A program made the translations under genes and the position numbers. The notes under the pieces were generated by a model. That model searched no databases and was not told where the DNA came from. It saw only the letters and a list, made by a program, of their open reading frames with translations. DNA of 42,556 bases, from contig QXVZ01033671.1 of NCBI GenBank assembly GCA_008931825.1, positions 1-42,556 on the forward strand. The letters run 5' to 3'. Positions 11,901-22,900 of the stretch are shown one piece after another (within the stretch, counting starts at the first letter, position 1; each line of letters opens with the position of its first letter). The stretch is from Phallusia fumigata. Its lineage: Eukaryota; Chordata; Ascidiacea; Phlebobranchia; Ascidiidae.

Positions 11901-14636
11901 CAAGGCCCTTCTACGCGTTTTCATGTACAAATTCGTCAGGAAGTTTAGTCACTTTTTAACCAGTGATTAAAGAGGTTTACTTTTAAGTATAATACGCCGT
12001 CGACTTCGTGTGTAAAAAATAAAAAGCCTTCATCGGCAAAGTTGAGGTTAAATCTGTTCGTATCATCAAGAATAAAAATTTTAGTGTTTTAACCTTGGTT
12101 TGTTGAAAACGTTGCAAAAGCATTTATTTTTTGCAGGAGATCCGCCTTAATCACAACGAGCTGGAAGTTGTATACCCCGAACAGTTTAGTTCGCTGCCAA
12201 TGCTAACGCGCCTGTATTTAACTGACAACAAACTGATGATAGTCCACAAACAGAACTTTCCATCCCTTGTCGAGGTCGTTTTGAGAAGGAACAACCTCAC
12301 GACATTTCCTGTTATTGATGCGCCTGTCCTGACAGACGCCGATGTATCGCAGAACGAATTGGCGGTAAGGGGTCCCTTCTCTTCCCTGCTAAAGACTGCG
12401 GTGGTTCTCTGTTAGTTTTTCGTGTTACTATTCAGCTCTTTTTTACATCACCATAGGCTAACTGGCGAACTTATCTCAACTCCACATGAAGGATGGCTCT
12501 CACTATATTAAACCAACATTACTTTTGTTTGGTTGGTAGGTTTAGATCCCTAAGTAACTACGTAGCTTGGTTAGTTAGGCTGAACTGTTAGTTAGGCTGA
12601 ACTGAAACTGCAAAGTTCCAAATAACCGTCTGCTTCTGTCAAATCACTTTGGGTGCTCTGTGTTTTTGTACAGTTCTACACAGTTCTGTAATGTTTGTGT
12701 TTTATTTAGGATTTAGAAACTGGTTCGTTGAAGGGGCTTCCCAATCTGCTGCGGTTAGATCTTCATGAAAACAAAGCACTTGCGGTCAGAAACTACTCGG
12801 TGTTTGCTGAGGCTTCGCGCTTAACCGAGCTCAATTTTGCCGACTGTGCAGCCGACCGTTTTGTTGACACCCAACTTCAATACTTGAAAGTCCTGTTGTT
12901 CACGAGCAACTACATTCGTAACGTTTCTTCGCCGGTTGAGCAGCACTTGCCGTCGATTCAGCGCCTGGACTTATCCTTTAACAACCTGACAATGTTGCTG
13001 CCGGAGATGTTTAACCATTCTCAAACACTGACTTCTCTTGACCTCACCGGTAATAACTTCCAGTGCGATTGCCATTTGGCGCCTATGGTGACGTGGATCA
13101 GCGATCAAATCAAACATGANCTCGTCCCTGTTGGCCTTGGATCTGTCAAAAAATGCCATTGCAGTGATTGCCGACTTGGCCTTTGTATCGCATTCGAGTC
13201 TACTTGAACTACGACTGGACAGCAACGACCTTGTTGAGATCACAGAACGGACCCTGTTGGGCCTGTTCAGCCTCAAAACTCTAGACTTGTCAAGAAACTC
13301 GCTTATCGACGTCGCTCCGAATGCTCTTCGCGACCTTGGAAGTGTCGAGGTATGTTGGACAATAGAACCTCTGACACATATTGAGCGTGGCTTTAAACTA
13401 TGCTGTGACTTACCGCATAAAATAACGGAACAGATCAAGGCCCTTCTGCGCGTTTTCATGTACAAATTAGTCAGGAAGTTACTTTTTAACCAGTGCTTAG
13501 AGGTTTACTTTTAAGTATAATACGCCGTCGAAATCGTGTGTAAACAATAAAAAGCCTTCATCGGCAAAGTTGAGGTTAACTCTGTTCGTATCATTACATA
13601 CAAATTTTAGTGTTTGAACCTTGTTTGGTTGCAAAACGTTGCAAAAGCATTTATTTTTTGCAGGAGATCCGCCTCAATCACAACGAGCTGGAAGTAGTAT
13701 ACCCCGAACAGTTTAGTTCNGTGGTCTTCTGCGCTAGGTTGCAATGTATTTTTTAGTTTTTCAGTTGGTGTATGTTTTTTTTAAATAAGTTGCCAACCTT
13801 GTTCGTTCAGCATAACGGTATTAGTTGTAATAATGTGTTTAAGTGATCAATCATCACAAGAATGTACAATAAGGTCGACTACCACAAAGGTGTTCATGCC
13901 AACATTACAACACATATGTGCGTGAAACGTTTTCCTTGTTTTCGGTATTTATTGCCTTTGCAAAGTTCGCAACTGTTTTCTGGTATCCCCCATAGCTTGC
14001 TATTCCTTAATATTTATTATGTTGTTACGTGACAATAAATGCTGCCATCTACGCGTTTGGAAATTGGCGATTTCGTAGAGACCGCAGAAATTCGAGTAAA
14101 GGATAATTTTTAGTACCCAGCTTATACCCCAAAGGAAATGGCAACGTAGTTTTTTCATATTTCAAGAAAACCTGAATGGCAAGCAATTGCCACAAATTTG
14201 ATGACACAACGATAATGGCGCGACAAATCTTGTAAACCCATTAAAGAAAACATGATTTTTGCGTTAAATTCATTTCTGGAGTCACCTAAAATGACAGTTA
14301 CCACCCGCAGCTTCGGGCCAGAAATGGAACTTCTACGTGCAGGATGCAGCGGTTGTCACTTTATGCATATAAAGGGTTTTGGAAGANCTTGGTATATCGG
14401 TGGCTGTTGCTTGCTATTGCCGTCGACGTGCGCCGCAAAATTCGTCGTCGTCATCGCTTTCATCGGTAGGTCAGCAGATTCGCTCTCCTCGTTCCTGCTG
14501 TGACTGGCTATTTGCTCACTGGTGCGGGCGCCTGGCGCGGCCCAGGGGCGCCACAGTTGAGGACGAGGAACGGGATCTGATGGGTCCCACACCTACCCCA
14601 ACCCCAACTGATACTCAACCCCCCATACTGCTCTGA
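8944..14636 (+). CDS. large LRR receptor, Toll-like ectodomain without TIR (assembly scrambled)
   Basis: Spliced plus-strand gene. Signal peptide in exon 1, LRRNT (CIEKCTC ... ANC) in exon 2, about 25 LRRs, and the start of an LRRCT (NNFQCDCHLAPMVTW). The final segment looks like the end of a membrane span (GISVAVACYCRRR) plus a tail of about 70 residues (DEERDLMGPTPTPTPTD) ending in TGA at 14636. Near LRR 9-10 a loop of about 70 residues carries LLRKKRS, a canonical furin-type RXKR site. Known: TLR7-9 have a proteolysed loop between LRRs and a TIR tail; no TIR motif is present here. Assembly gaps at 11846, 13120, 13720 and 14387 disrupt the gene. By sequence overlap, 13121-13349 belongs between 11845 and the intron at 11847. 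The rest of the LRRCT and the start of the membrane span are missing, so the link to the tail is inferred. Confidence 0.82.
9476..9616 (+). CDS. LRR receptor exon 2: LRRNT
   Basis: 141 bp, phase 0 both ends, acceptor TTTTTGAACAG, donor GTGCGT. It encodes the cysteine cap YTCIEKCTC ... SANCTGLNLTTVP. Confidence 0.82.
9976..10118 (+). CDS. LRR receptor exon 3: LRRs
   Basis: 143 bp, phase 0 to phase 2, acceptor TCATCCTAG, donor GTGAGACC. It encodes VDVLILDFNKIPYIARDAF and SFTGNRILSIEEDAFVGL. No usable ORF start, found by splice reading. Confidence 0.82.
10481..10683 (+). CDS. LRR receptor exon 4: LRRs
   Basis: 203 bp, phase 2 to phase 1, acceptor TGCTTTCAG, donor GTACGTAA. It encodes NLTRLDLSLNHLSSLPTTE, YLSVAYNRITSFPDAL and LQELDVSHNSII. 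Confidence 0.87.
11081..11845 (+). CDS. LRR receptor exon 5: LRRs and RKKR loop (3' end cut by N)
   Basis: Acceptor TTTCGTCTCAG in phase 1. About nine repeats, including LRYLDLSRCFCRHLPRASF and LKLCSSGLTAISAGAFDSL. The loop after FSVHIPLQGG contains LLRKKRS (RKKR at 11476-11487). The exon runs into the N at 11846 inside an LRR (SLCLSNNPLTQPP); what follows the N is intron. Confidence 0.87.
11847..12192. repeat. near-identical pair with 13382-13719
   Basis: Both copies start TGAGCGTGGCTTTAAAC and end in the exon beginning GAGATCCGCCT. They differ by scattered substitutions and small indels, as two haplotypes would. The copies abut the Ns at 11846 and 13720. Confidence 0.93.
12137..12364 (+). 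CDS. LRR receptor exon: LRRs
   Basis: 228 bp, phase 0 both ends, acceptor ATTTTTTGCAG, donor GTAAGG. It encodes EIRLNHNELEVVYPEQF, RLYLTDNKLMIV and VVLRRNNLTTF. A second copy of its first 56 bp, ending at the N, lies at 13664-13719. Confidence 0.86.
12710..13119 (+). CDS. LRR receptor exon: last LRRs and LRRCT start
   Basis: Acceptor TTTTATTTAG, phase 0. It encodes LLRLDLHENKALAV, IQRLDLSFNNLTMLLPEMF and LTSLDLTGNNFQCDCHLAP then TWISDQIKH. It is cut by the N at 13120, so the second half of the LRRCT is absent. Confidence 0.86.
13121..13349 (+). CDS. LRR receptor coding piece, misplaced in the assembly
   Basis: Encodes SSLLALDLSKNAIAVI, LLELRLDSNDLVEI and LKTLDLSRNSLIDVAPNAL, ending GSVE at a GTATGT donor, phase 0. 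The intron after it repeats 11847-12192, whose own acceptor leads into EIRLNHNELEVV. This coding therefore belongs between 11845 and 11847, not after the LRRCT. Confidence 0.85.
13382..13719. repeat. second copy of 11847-12192
   Basis: Intron plus the first 56 bp of the following exon, ending at N 13720. It is the overlap that shows where 13121-13349 belongs. Confidence 0.93.
13721..14386. repeat. near-identical copy of 14855-15529 (3' flank of LRR gene)
   Basis: Starts GTGGTCTTCTGCGCTAGG and ends GGTTTTGGAAGA, as does 14855-15529, with scattered differences. It is bounded by Ns on both sides. It sits upstream of the last coding segment although its partner is downstream, so it is displaced. 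Confidence 0.93.
14388..14636 (+). CDS. LRR receptor 3' segment: end of TM and short tail
   Basis: The open frame right after the N encodes GISVAVACYCRRRAPQ (end of a span with a stop-transfer), a Ser run, EDEERDLMGPTPTPTPTD and a TGA. Another frame is also hydrophobic, so the frame is a judgement from the CRRR stop-transfer and acidic, low-complexity tail. Membership in the LRR gene is inferred from position and strand. Confidence 0.55.
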   Translation, partial: LGISVAVACYCRRRAPQNSSSSSLSSVGQQIRSPRSCCDWLFAHWCGRLARPRGATVEDEERDLMGPTPTPTPTDTQPPILL

Positions 14637-15168
14637 CCCAATACCAGGCTACCTCAACATGTGTTGTTTGTTTTTCGCTCTCTGCACTATTTAAACGGAA
14701 TCGATTTTGCTGTACTGTCTGCTTCCACTGTGTGTTCGGCGCTGTTATGTATTATGTGTTTAGGTTTTGCCAACGCTGCGGGCACGGTCATTGGCACAGC
14801 GTATCTTCAATTTTGGTTTTTGTTTGCTAGTTTTAAGGCGGCTGTCCCAGTGTTGTGGTCTTCTGCGCTAGGTTGCAATGTATTTTTTAGTTTTTAAGTT
14901 GGTGTATGTTGCTTTTTTTAAATAAGTTGCCAACCTTATTTGTTCAGCATAACTGTATTAGTTGTAATAATGTGTTTAAGTGATGAATAATCACAAGAAT
15001 GTACAATAAGGTCGACCACCACAAAGGTGTTCATGCCAACATTACAACACATGTGCGTGAAACGTTTTCCTTGTTTTCGGTATTTATTGCCTTTGCAAAG
15101 TTCGCAACTGTTTTCTGGTATCTCCCATGGCTTGCTATTCCTTAATATTTATTATGTTGTTACGTGAC

Positions 15169-15174
15169 AATAAA
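15169..15174 (+). terminator. candidate polyadenylation signal of the LRR receptor
   Basis: AATAAA about 530 bp after the TGA at 14636. The same hexamer is present in the duplicated copy near 14034. No transcript evidence. Confidence 0.4.
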
Positions 15175-15569
15175 TTGCTGCCATCTACGTGTTATTGGCG
15201 ATTTCGTAGAGACCGCACAAATTCGAGTAAAGGATAATTTTTAGTACCCAGCCCATACCCCAAAGCATCCGGCACAGATTGTTTTCATGTTTAAAGAAAC
15301 CTGAATGGCAAAGATGCTGCAGCAACAGCATTGCCACAAATTTGATGACACAACGATAATGGCGCGATAAATCTTGTGAACCCATTAAAGAAACATTATT
15401 TTTGCGTTTAATTCATTTCTGGAGTCACCTAAAATGACAGTTACCACCCGCAGCTCTGGGCCAGAAATAGAACTTCTACATGCAGGATGCAGCAGTTGTC
15501 ACTTTATGCATATAAAGGGTTTTGGAAGATTTTTACCCAAACACTGGACACAATTTGTTTCTTATGAAA

Positions 15570-15575
15570 TTTATT
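15570..15575 (-). terminator. candidate polyadenylation signal of LRIG
   Basis: AATAAA on the minus strand, about 650 bp past the LRIG stop codon. It is the first canonical hexamer I noticed downstream. No transcript evidence. Confidence 0.35.
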
Positions 15576-16224
15576 TTCGTGTGTAAAAAGAACAAAGACG
15601 TTGACTGAAAAAACACGCAGGTGAAAACAAAAAACATGACGCACAACCGGCAACGAGCACCGCATCTTACAAAACATCGACATAATATCGCTTGGTGTGC
15701 GACACGGAAAAGAAAACGACTGGTGGCTTGCAATTGGCTGAACTAGTTCATCATGTGTTCAACGGGTTCAATAAAAAAATGCCATATTATGATCTGTTAG
15801 CACAACGAGAAACAAAATCTTCACCTAGTTAGCAAAGATGAAAAATGTTTTTTTGTGCAGATTTGTGGATTGTAAAGATAAAGAAGTCTTTAATTGCTAA
15901 ACACAATCAAGTCTACTTATCGCATAAACGTACGTAATTATAAACAAAAATCGTACCTGTATCTTGGGTGTGTGCTAAATATAATAACCCCGCCGAATCC
16001 TGATATCTATTTAAGAAACCACATGCCATGCGAAGCCAGAGCTTCGTATCGGAGTCAGTGCACATGGTCTGCTCTACACTTGTACGTCATTAGGTTTTTC
16101 CAAAAAAACAGACTTCCTCATGCAAAAAGGAGAGCTGTCAAAAGAGGTAGCGACGTGCACACATTTCCAAAAAACAATTGACAATGAACTCATCACAGTA
16201 GATAAAGGGGTGGGAATCGAGAGG

Positions 16225-16922
16225 TTATTTGCCAGTGGTGGCGCTTGACGGATTGGCTGCTTCGATCACTGGAGGTCGCTCGCCAGAAACAGTGGATTGC
16301 AAACTTGTGTGCCGGCCATGAGCGCTTACTCGCAGGAGGGACTCAGTTTCGGCGGCCGATGGCGTTCTGGGCCGGTTTGGCCCCCGCGTCCGCTTTTGCC
16401 AGACACTTTGTGCCGGCAGCGCTCGAGTCCGTCCTCCCATTAAGCTATTTCGCTCGTCACCGGTATCAGAATCGCTTGACGAAGTGAACGTCCTCGCTGA
16501 GCCGATTTCTGCCGGGTCGCCAGCCTCGCATTGCCGCCGACGTTTCCGTCTGCGCTTGGGGTGAAGATGGCGAGGTCGACGCGGCTCGCTTTGTGCACGG
16601 GAACTGCGCGACGCAATGCACTGTGTGCTGCTGAATGGCGCTGGTCTCGCCGAGTGGCTCTCTACTTGGAGTCTATGCATATGGGATGTAGAAAGCGCTC
16701 GCAACGGTGGACGGGGAAGCGAATTCCGTCCACAGATGACGCTTTCACAGCCGTCGGTTCGAGAACTGCTTTGTCGCTGGTAACAACTCGCCGCTGATTG
16801 GACGGGGAACTCGTCGGTGCGCATGCGCGGATTGCTGCGGTACAGTGATGGATGGAACGGAGGGCGGAAGGCGGACGACTGTGGCAAAATGTCTGGAGGA
16901 TCGATGTACCTGCCACCTATGT
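16225..16922 (-). CDS. LRIG: LRIG exon 19: C-terminal tail and stop
   Basis: 698 bp with a TAA stop at 16225-16227. It opens DIGGRYIDPPDILPQ after acceptor TTTGACGACAG in phase 1. The exon is Arg/Ser/Pro-rich, with a run of basic residues (PKRRRKRRRQ, 16531-16560) and an acidic-serine patch (SSSDSDTGDE). It is more GC-rich than the surrounding sequence. The other frames over this stretch are shadows. Confidence 0.82.
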
Positions 16923-19900
16923 CTGTCGTCAAAAAAGGTATCAAAGTTACTTATGCGATGACAAAAACGTTTTGCAACTTTCATCGCTTCTATTTATGTC
17001 AGTAACACTTTTCTACAATATATTAAATGCCGTATACCTTGACGTGGCAAGTTGTTGCAGGAAGGAGGAATCCTATTTGGTCGATCCAAAGAGTCGTGGG
17101 ACGACGAATCCCCAGGATGGCAATCCGTCAAATCTAGAAATAAAAAACCGAACAATTTAAGCCTTGACTTCCATGTAACTACGTTGTCCAGAACTAGCCA
17201 AATGTATTACCAGTCTGGGTGCTCGGGGCGCCTTCAGGATTTTTCCGTGTGTAGCAAAGTACAATCAGCCAGACTAGTGACGTAACGATGACGCAGGCGA
17301 ACACGGATATTATGATGATTCCATTCGGGCCCATAATGTCCCAGCCGTCGTCGAGACCTGGAATTCAAAACATTGCTTCGGGGTGAATATGCATCTTTTT
17401 GGGCTCAATCTACAATACGCAGGGCACTTTTTTGCAATGTATTTTTTTTTAACTGTCCGGTCACAAAGTCCTAATCAGGTAATCCCTTTTTGGGGTTCGA
17501 ACCACTGGCGCTTCCCAGAGATCGGCGTTTATATCTGCATGTGTAAAGAGTGCCTCAGACCGTTCGGTCAACGTAACTCACTTTTTACCAAACCAAATGC
17601 TCATTAGCACCATCTAGCGTTATATCACTTACGTGAAACGAGCTTCAATTCGGTTTCGCTTTTCATCGTTCCCAGGTAGTTGCTTACAGAGCACTGGTAG
17701 CGTCCCTTGTCCGACTCCACAGCCCCGGAGATCACAAGCAGTTGGTTGTTACCAGCGAAGAAATGACGCTCTGTGATGTTGAGAACTTCGCCATCCTTGT
17801 ACCACGTGATTTCGGGTTGCGGGTAGCCTTGTGCAGTGCACTGGAAGACTACATGCGAGTTGTAAGTTGCCTGAGTTTCCTTCTTCATCTGTTCAATCAC
17901 TGGGGCATCTGCAGTTGAAAGGATTGTGGATGACGAAAGGGGTTCGTTTATCAATGTGGGACAAACACCAAACTTGTATATTAGAGTATTTAGTCTTGAA
18001 ATCAAACGTGGCATAACATGTTTGGTATGAAGTGACGTGAAGTTTTTTGGTCCGACGGATTAGCAAAGTTGTCATGAGATTTGCAGCAGAGATTTATTCA
18101 TACTGTTAACGGAAAGGTCACTTTTTAAAACAAACTCATGAAAAGCAACAGTGATTGTTAAAGGCACTGTGATTGTCCACTGCGCTACTGTCTGAAGTGT
18201 TTCTATGCGACATGCCAAACCGACAAAATGTCGTTCAGTGAGGTGCAACTTACAGAGCACAGTGAGTGTGGCGGATGCCGTGCGCTGCCCAACGTCGCTT
18301 GTGGCGATGCAAGTGTATTCGCCAGCATCGTCCGGTGTGACCTTGTCGATGTGCAAAGGAACACGGCTTGCATCACTTGCGGGATTCTGACGTTTCTTTC
18401 CCCGCGTGTTATCGCCGTCCGCTGCGAGGCCTCCACCTCTTGATCCGGAGTAAAGAAGTTCAGTGACCCGAGCGTCGCTGCTGGAGGATTTAACGTTGCG
18501 AAGTCCGCCCTGGTTGTCAATGTCGACTTCATCTTCTCCGTCCTCGTATTCTGTTCCCTGAGGTTCGTTCTCGTTGTGAACGAGGCGATACTGCTCTGCA
18601 GCGGGAAAATCTATTCCACCGTCCTACATAGGAAATCATTTACAAGTGATAACAATGCTGTCCATAAAGTAATGGCAGGTGACTGCTATTTTTTCGGGAA
18701 AAAATATTTTTACAGAATTTCAAACTTGCGCTATGGGTAAAATCCCCAATGCAGCTAATTTGTTTGGGGTTACTGAAGTAAGACAAAACATTAGTCAATT
18801 AGTTTAAGGAACCCACTAATTGCTGTGCACATATAAATTTGATATGTTTGTTAAAATGGGCCAAGACACATTTGTGGCTGATATTACATCTTACCAACTG
18901 CAACATTGAAGTGCCACATCATGTCATAGTCATTAAAATACCAGAAACAATTAACATAAGCGAGCAGCACAGGACGTGTTGGCACGCTGCCATTACTTGA
19001 CCCCACGTCAGGGCCAACACAGACAAGGTCAAGTGTGGGAACGAGCACCTAATCCTAGGCTCTTACCCACACAATGCTGGGGATTAATTAGCCCCGCGAG
19101 CAGTGGAAAGTCTCAGCCTACCTTTTCCCATGCGATGTCCGGGAGTGGGTGACCGACGGCTCGACAGTTGAAAATCACCTCGGAACCTTCCTTGATCACT
19201 TGGTGCTCGGGTTTTCGTGTTATATGAGGCAGGGCATACACTTCCAGTCGAGCTGGGGTCGAAGTTGCGTGCCCGAAGCCGTTACTGATCACACAGCTGC
19301 GTGGGAAAGTAAGTAAAGGTCATGTGAGATTTGGTTGGTTGTCCAATGGTTGCACAACACTTAGTAAACTCCTCTGCATGTTACATTACGACATTGGAAT
19401 GGACAGTCCATAGGCGGTTAACATAAAATTCTCGCGAAAAAACAAGAAAACTAGTACATTACGTTGATCTTTGTGCTGCTAATAGAGAGCTTTTACGTTA
19501 TGGTTGTAAAGCATAAGTGTCATATATTTTAAAACCTAAAACCAAGTACTAATTTAAGGTAACAAATACCCGCCATGTTGCATGTTTTGAGATTAGGCGA
19601 TCAACGAAAGTGCGCAGTCATTCTGTAATCTTCACTTTAATGTTTGTAATTTCACGAATCGTTTACGCGAGCGGGCGGAACATTTTAGGCAAATGTTGGA
19701 CTTCGTCGCAAGGATAACGGTAATTAACGCATCTCGTCAGCGCTCTAATTACGATAAAGAATGACGCACTTACATCAAATACAACGGTTGAGGAAACCAG
19801 CACATTTACGTACAAACCAAATTTTTCGACCTATCTTAAGTGCACACAATATTTGCTTTAAACTGTCTGTCTCTCGTCACAGCTTTTTTGGCGATGTACT

Positions 19901-22900
19901 TTGCTATACCTATAGTGTTTGGTTTCAAGGATGGTTCAAATTTACCTGTAAACTCTCTCGTCTTCATATCCGACTTTATGCAGGAGCAGAACGCTCGTGA
20001 AGAAGATGTGGCCTCCCTCACGACGCTGTTTGTTGCGAATCCGCACTGATTTAGATTGTTTTATAACCTCGTTCGGACTTGACGGCTGAAAACATATTTG
20101 AAGTGTAACAATTTGATTGCTTTTAAAAAAACGTGTTAGCATATCATAGTGTAGCGCTGCATAGTTTGAAGTTTTAATTTGTTGCCTGTTAGTCAATTTG
20201 AACCCTTCACGTACAACATCTTAAAACGCAGCTTGGCAAAACCGAAGCTGTTCATTTCCAATTTTCTGATCCTTACATCGTCCGATGATCCTTTCCTCCA
20301 CACGACCGACATGTCGACAGTGGTCATATCGGCTTCCGAGTGACCACCGGTCAGTGTGGCGATTGCACTACATTCCAAAGTCACGTTTTCATTCTTGTGT
20401 GCCGATTGTTCGGTGGGTTGTCTCTCCAAAGCCGGGATCGGATGTTCGCCTGTCAGTTAGAACAAGGCCGATTTAACTACGTTTATTTAACTACGTATAT
20501 TAAAGGACTAACAGAGATACACGTCGCATAACAAAGACTAAAAATATTTTGAAGGTTGTAAATTGAACCAAACACGCAAAACCTTATTACAAAAAGTCAC
20601 AAAAACATTGTCGGCATTCGTGTCATGTGGCTTACCGCATTCAAACAGACTTGCGTTGACTTCCATAACACTTCGACCCTTGAGTAAGGGTGGATGAAAA
20701 CAAACCGCTTCACCATCGAATGTTCCGTTTCCGTCCCCGTGAAGCCAGTTAGCAAACCACGAAAGCTGACAGTCGCACAGGAAGGAAGCACTATTGCGAT
20801 AAAAACCAGGTTACATAGAGTTATTTTGCGAACACTTTAGCCTTAAATTTAAGCCAACACTTTTAGTGAGTTACTTTGTTGATGTTGGTGATCACGTAAC
20901 GGGTATGATAGCCGTGTTGTAAGCTGTTATCAGTGCAAAGTATAAACTTTTATGTGTAAATTTGGCGATGTTAATAAGCGTAATGACCAACAAGTTCGTA
21001 CTGGTTTTCTATAATTTTGTGTAACAGTAGCAGCTATGAATTCTATCCTCACAAATGCAAAAATTTTATTGTCTGATAAAACACATGGCCCACCTGTCCA
21101 TTTTCAACGAACGGAGTCCGGTGACGTCAACAAATGTGTCGTTCTGCACGGAAGTGACGTTGTTCCTGCGTAGGTCTAACGAGTGAATATTCTCTGCACC
21201 GCGCAAAACTTCGGCGGAGAGGGATCGGATTTTGTTATCGTTCAAATCGAGGACTTGCAACGCAGAGAGTCCGTGGAAGGCTCCGTCAATGTCTTCAACA
21301 CTGCTGGATATTCGATTGCGTGCCAAAGTTCTACACACATTTCAGTATTAGGAGAGTTAAATATCGCGAATTTGCAAAAACCCCTGAACGAAAAAGACTT
21401 TAGGCTAAACCATAAAACATAAAGTTTGTCTCATTTGGCGCCGATATAAAAAATACTGAACTAAACTGTTTGCAAAACGATCTGTGCAGGTATTTGTTCA
21501 TAATGTTACGTTTCACACAAACTACTCTTTTTGTTACACCAGTAGTAGTTCATTACAGTTGTCTAATTGAAAACGCCAACTCGGTCACTTAGTGGTGAAT
21601 TAGTAAAAACAGCGGACAGTGGACAAGAAATACTATTTAGTGCTTACAAAGACTTGAGTTTTTCCAGTCCTGCAAAAGCGTTGTTTTCCATCACTTCTAT
21701 GACGTTGCTGCTAAGGTCGAGTTTCTCCAACTTGCTAAGTTGACGAAACAGTCCGTTGGAAATCAGGGAGAGCTTGTTTGAACTCAAGTTCCTGAACAAC
21801 AAGATTGCATCAAACATTTGTGGAGGTATACATTTTTATTCCCACCTGCTTCATGCTAAAGATTAATCATTTCATTTCGGACGAAAAAGGCTTTTTTTAT
21901 CCGACAAACATAGGTGTACTTCCGAAAATTAGTTGCGAAAGATTGTTCAACTTTCGCACAAGAAAATATAAAACGGAGTTCCATATTTTGAGGTACAAAT
22001 CGAAATATACAAAAAAGGGAGAGTTGATTTTGGAAAAAAACTCTGCGACAAACGTCACACTATACTGTGCTCAAAAAAGTTTAAATTCCAAAGATTTAGT
22101 TTCGAAAACCTTGCGGTGTCTGTGCGTTTAATATCCTTGTTAAAGGTAGAACGCGGTCTTATCATATTGCTTCTATTGTTGACTCGATGTTTTACGAATG
22201 TCAGCGGGCTGGCAACTTTGCTTTGGACAAACTCTCCGACATCCTGCTAAAAAGGTCGTTACGAAACCAGAACAACATCTATATTTAGCAAATTCCTCGC
22301 GTGCAGCGTATAAAGTCAATGAAAAATCGTGATCACTGAAGCTTGGATGCAGCACCAAGTGTATTTTGCTACACGTCAACTAATCCTTTCTACTACATAC
22401 AAAACGGCCTTGAAAGCCAAATGTAGATTTACAGAATTTCGTAAAATAAAACCCAGACTGCCGACTTACAGTTGTTTGATCTCCTTGCTGAACTTCCAGC
22501 TGTCTTGGACAATTTCGCTCACGTTGTTGTTGTGTAAAGACCTGCGAGGAAGATAGAAAGATTTTAACACGTTTTATAAACTGCATGCAGCTTCAATGCA
22601 AATAGTATTCCAGGTAATTCTGAACTAATTAATCAGGCTTCCAGTACGACGGATAAGGTGCTGGGGCGAAACGAGTTTTATTTTAACCGATTGCTCTGTT
22701 TGGTTTAAAATAAAAAAAAACTACAGACAATCTCTGTTGCTCGGGTTTGCTTTATTTTATTGAAACTGATTTGTCACAAATTAAAAATCAATTTGTGGAG
22801 ATTCCGTACCAGCAAAAATGAATCTTTGTGATTTGAGTCCGGCATCGCGTTAAACTAAAAGTTACCATATCAAACTTAAACGACACAGACGACAACGCAA

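Larger units (their letters stand above)
14637..16224. other. convergent 3' regions of the LRR receptor and LRIG
   Basis: Plus-strand 3' UTR to about 15.2 kb and minus-strand LRIG 3' UTR from 16.2 kb down to about 15.55 kb, with a short gap between the candidate poly(A) signals. No other coding seen. Confidence 0.6.

Noticed and set aside
14252-14503. Alternative hydrophobic frame (KFVVVIAFIG) as the membrane span of the LRR receptor.
   Set aside because: It crosses the N at 14387 from displaced 3'-flank sequence and ends without a stop-transfer. The other frame has CYCRRR and a plausible acidic tail. Not fully excluded.
16245-17160. Several plus-strand and alternate-frame ORFs over the LRIG tail.
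   Set aside because: Shadows of the GC-rich minus-strand exons 18 and 19, which have proper splice phase and continue the LRIG frame.
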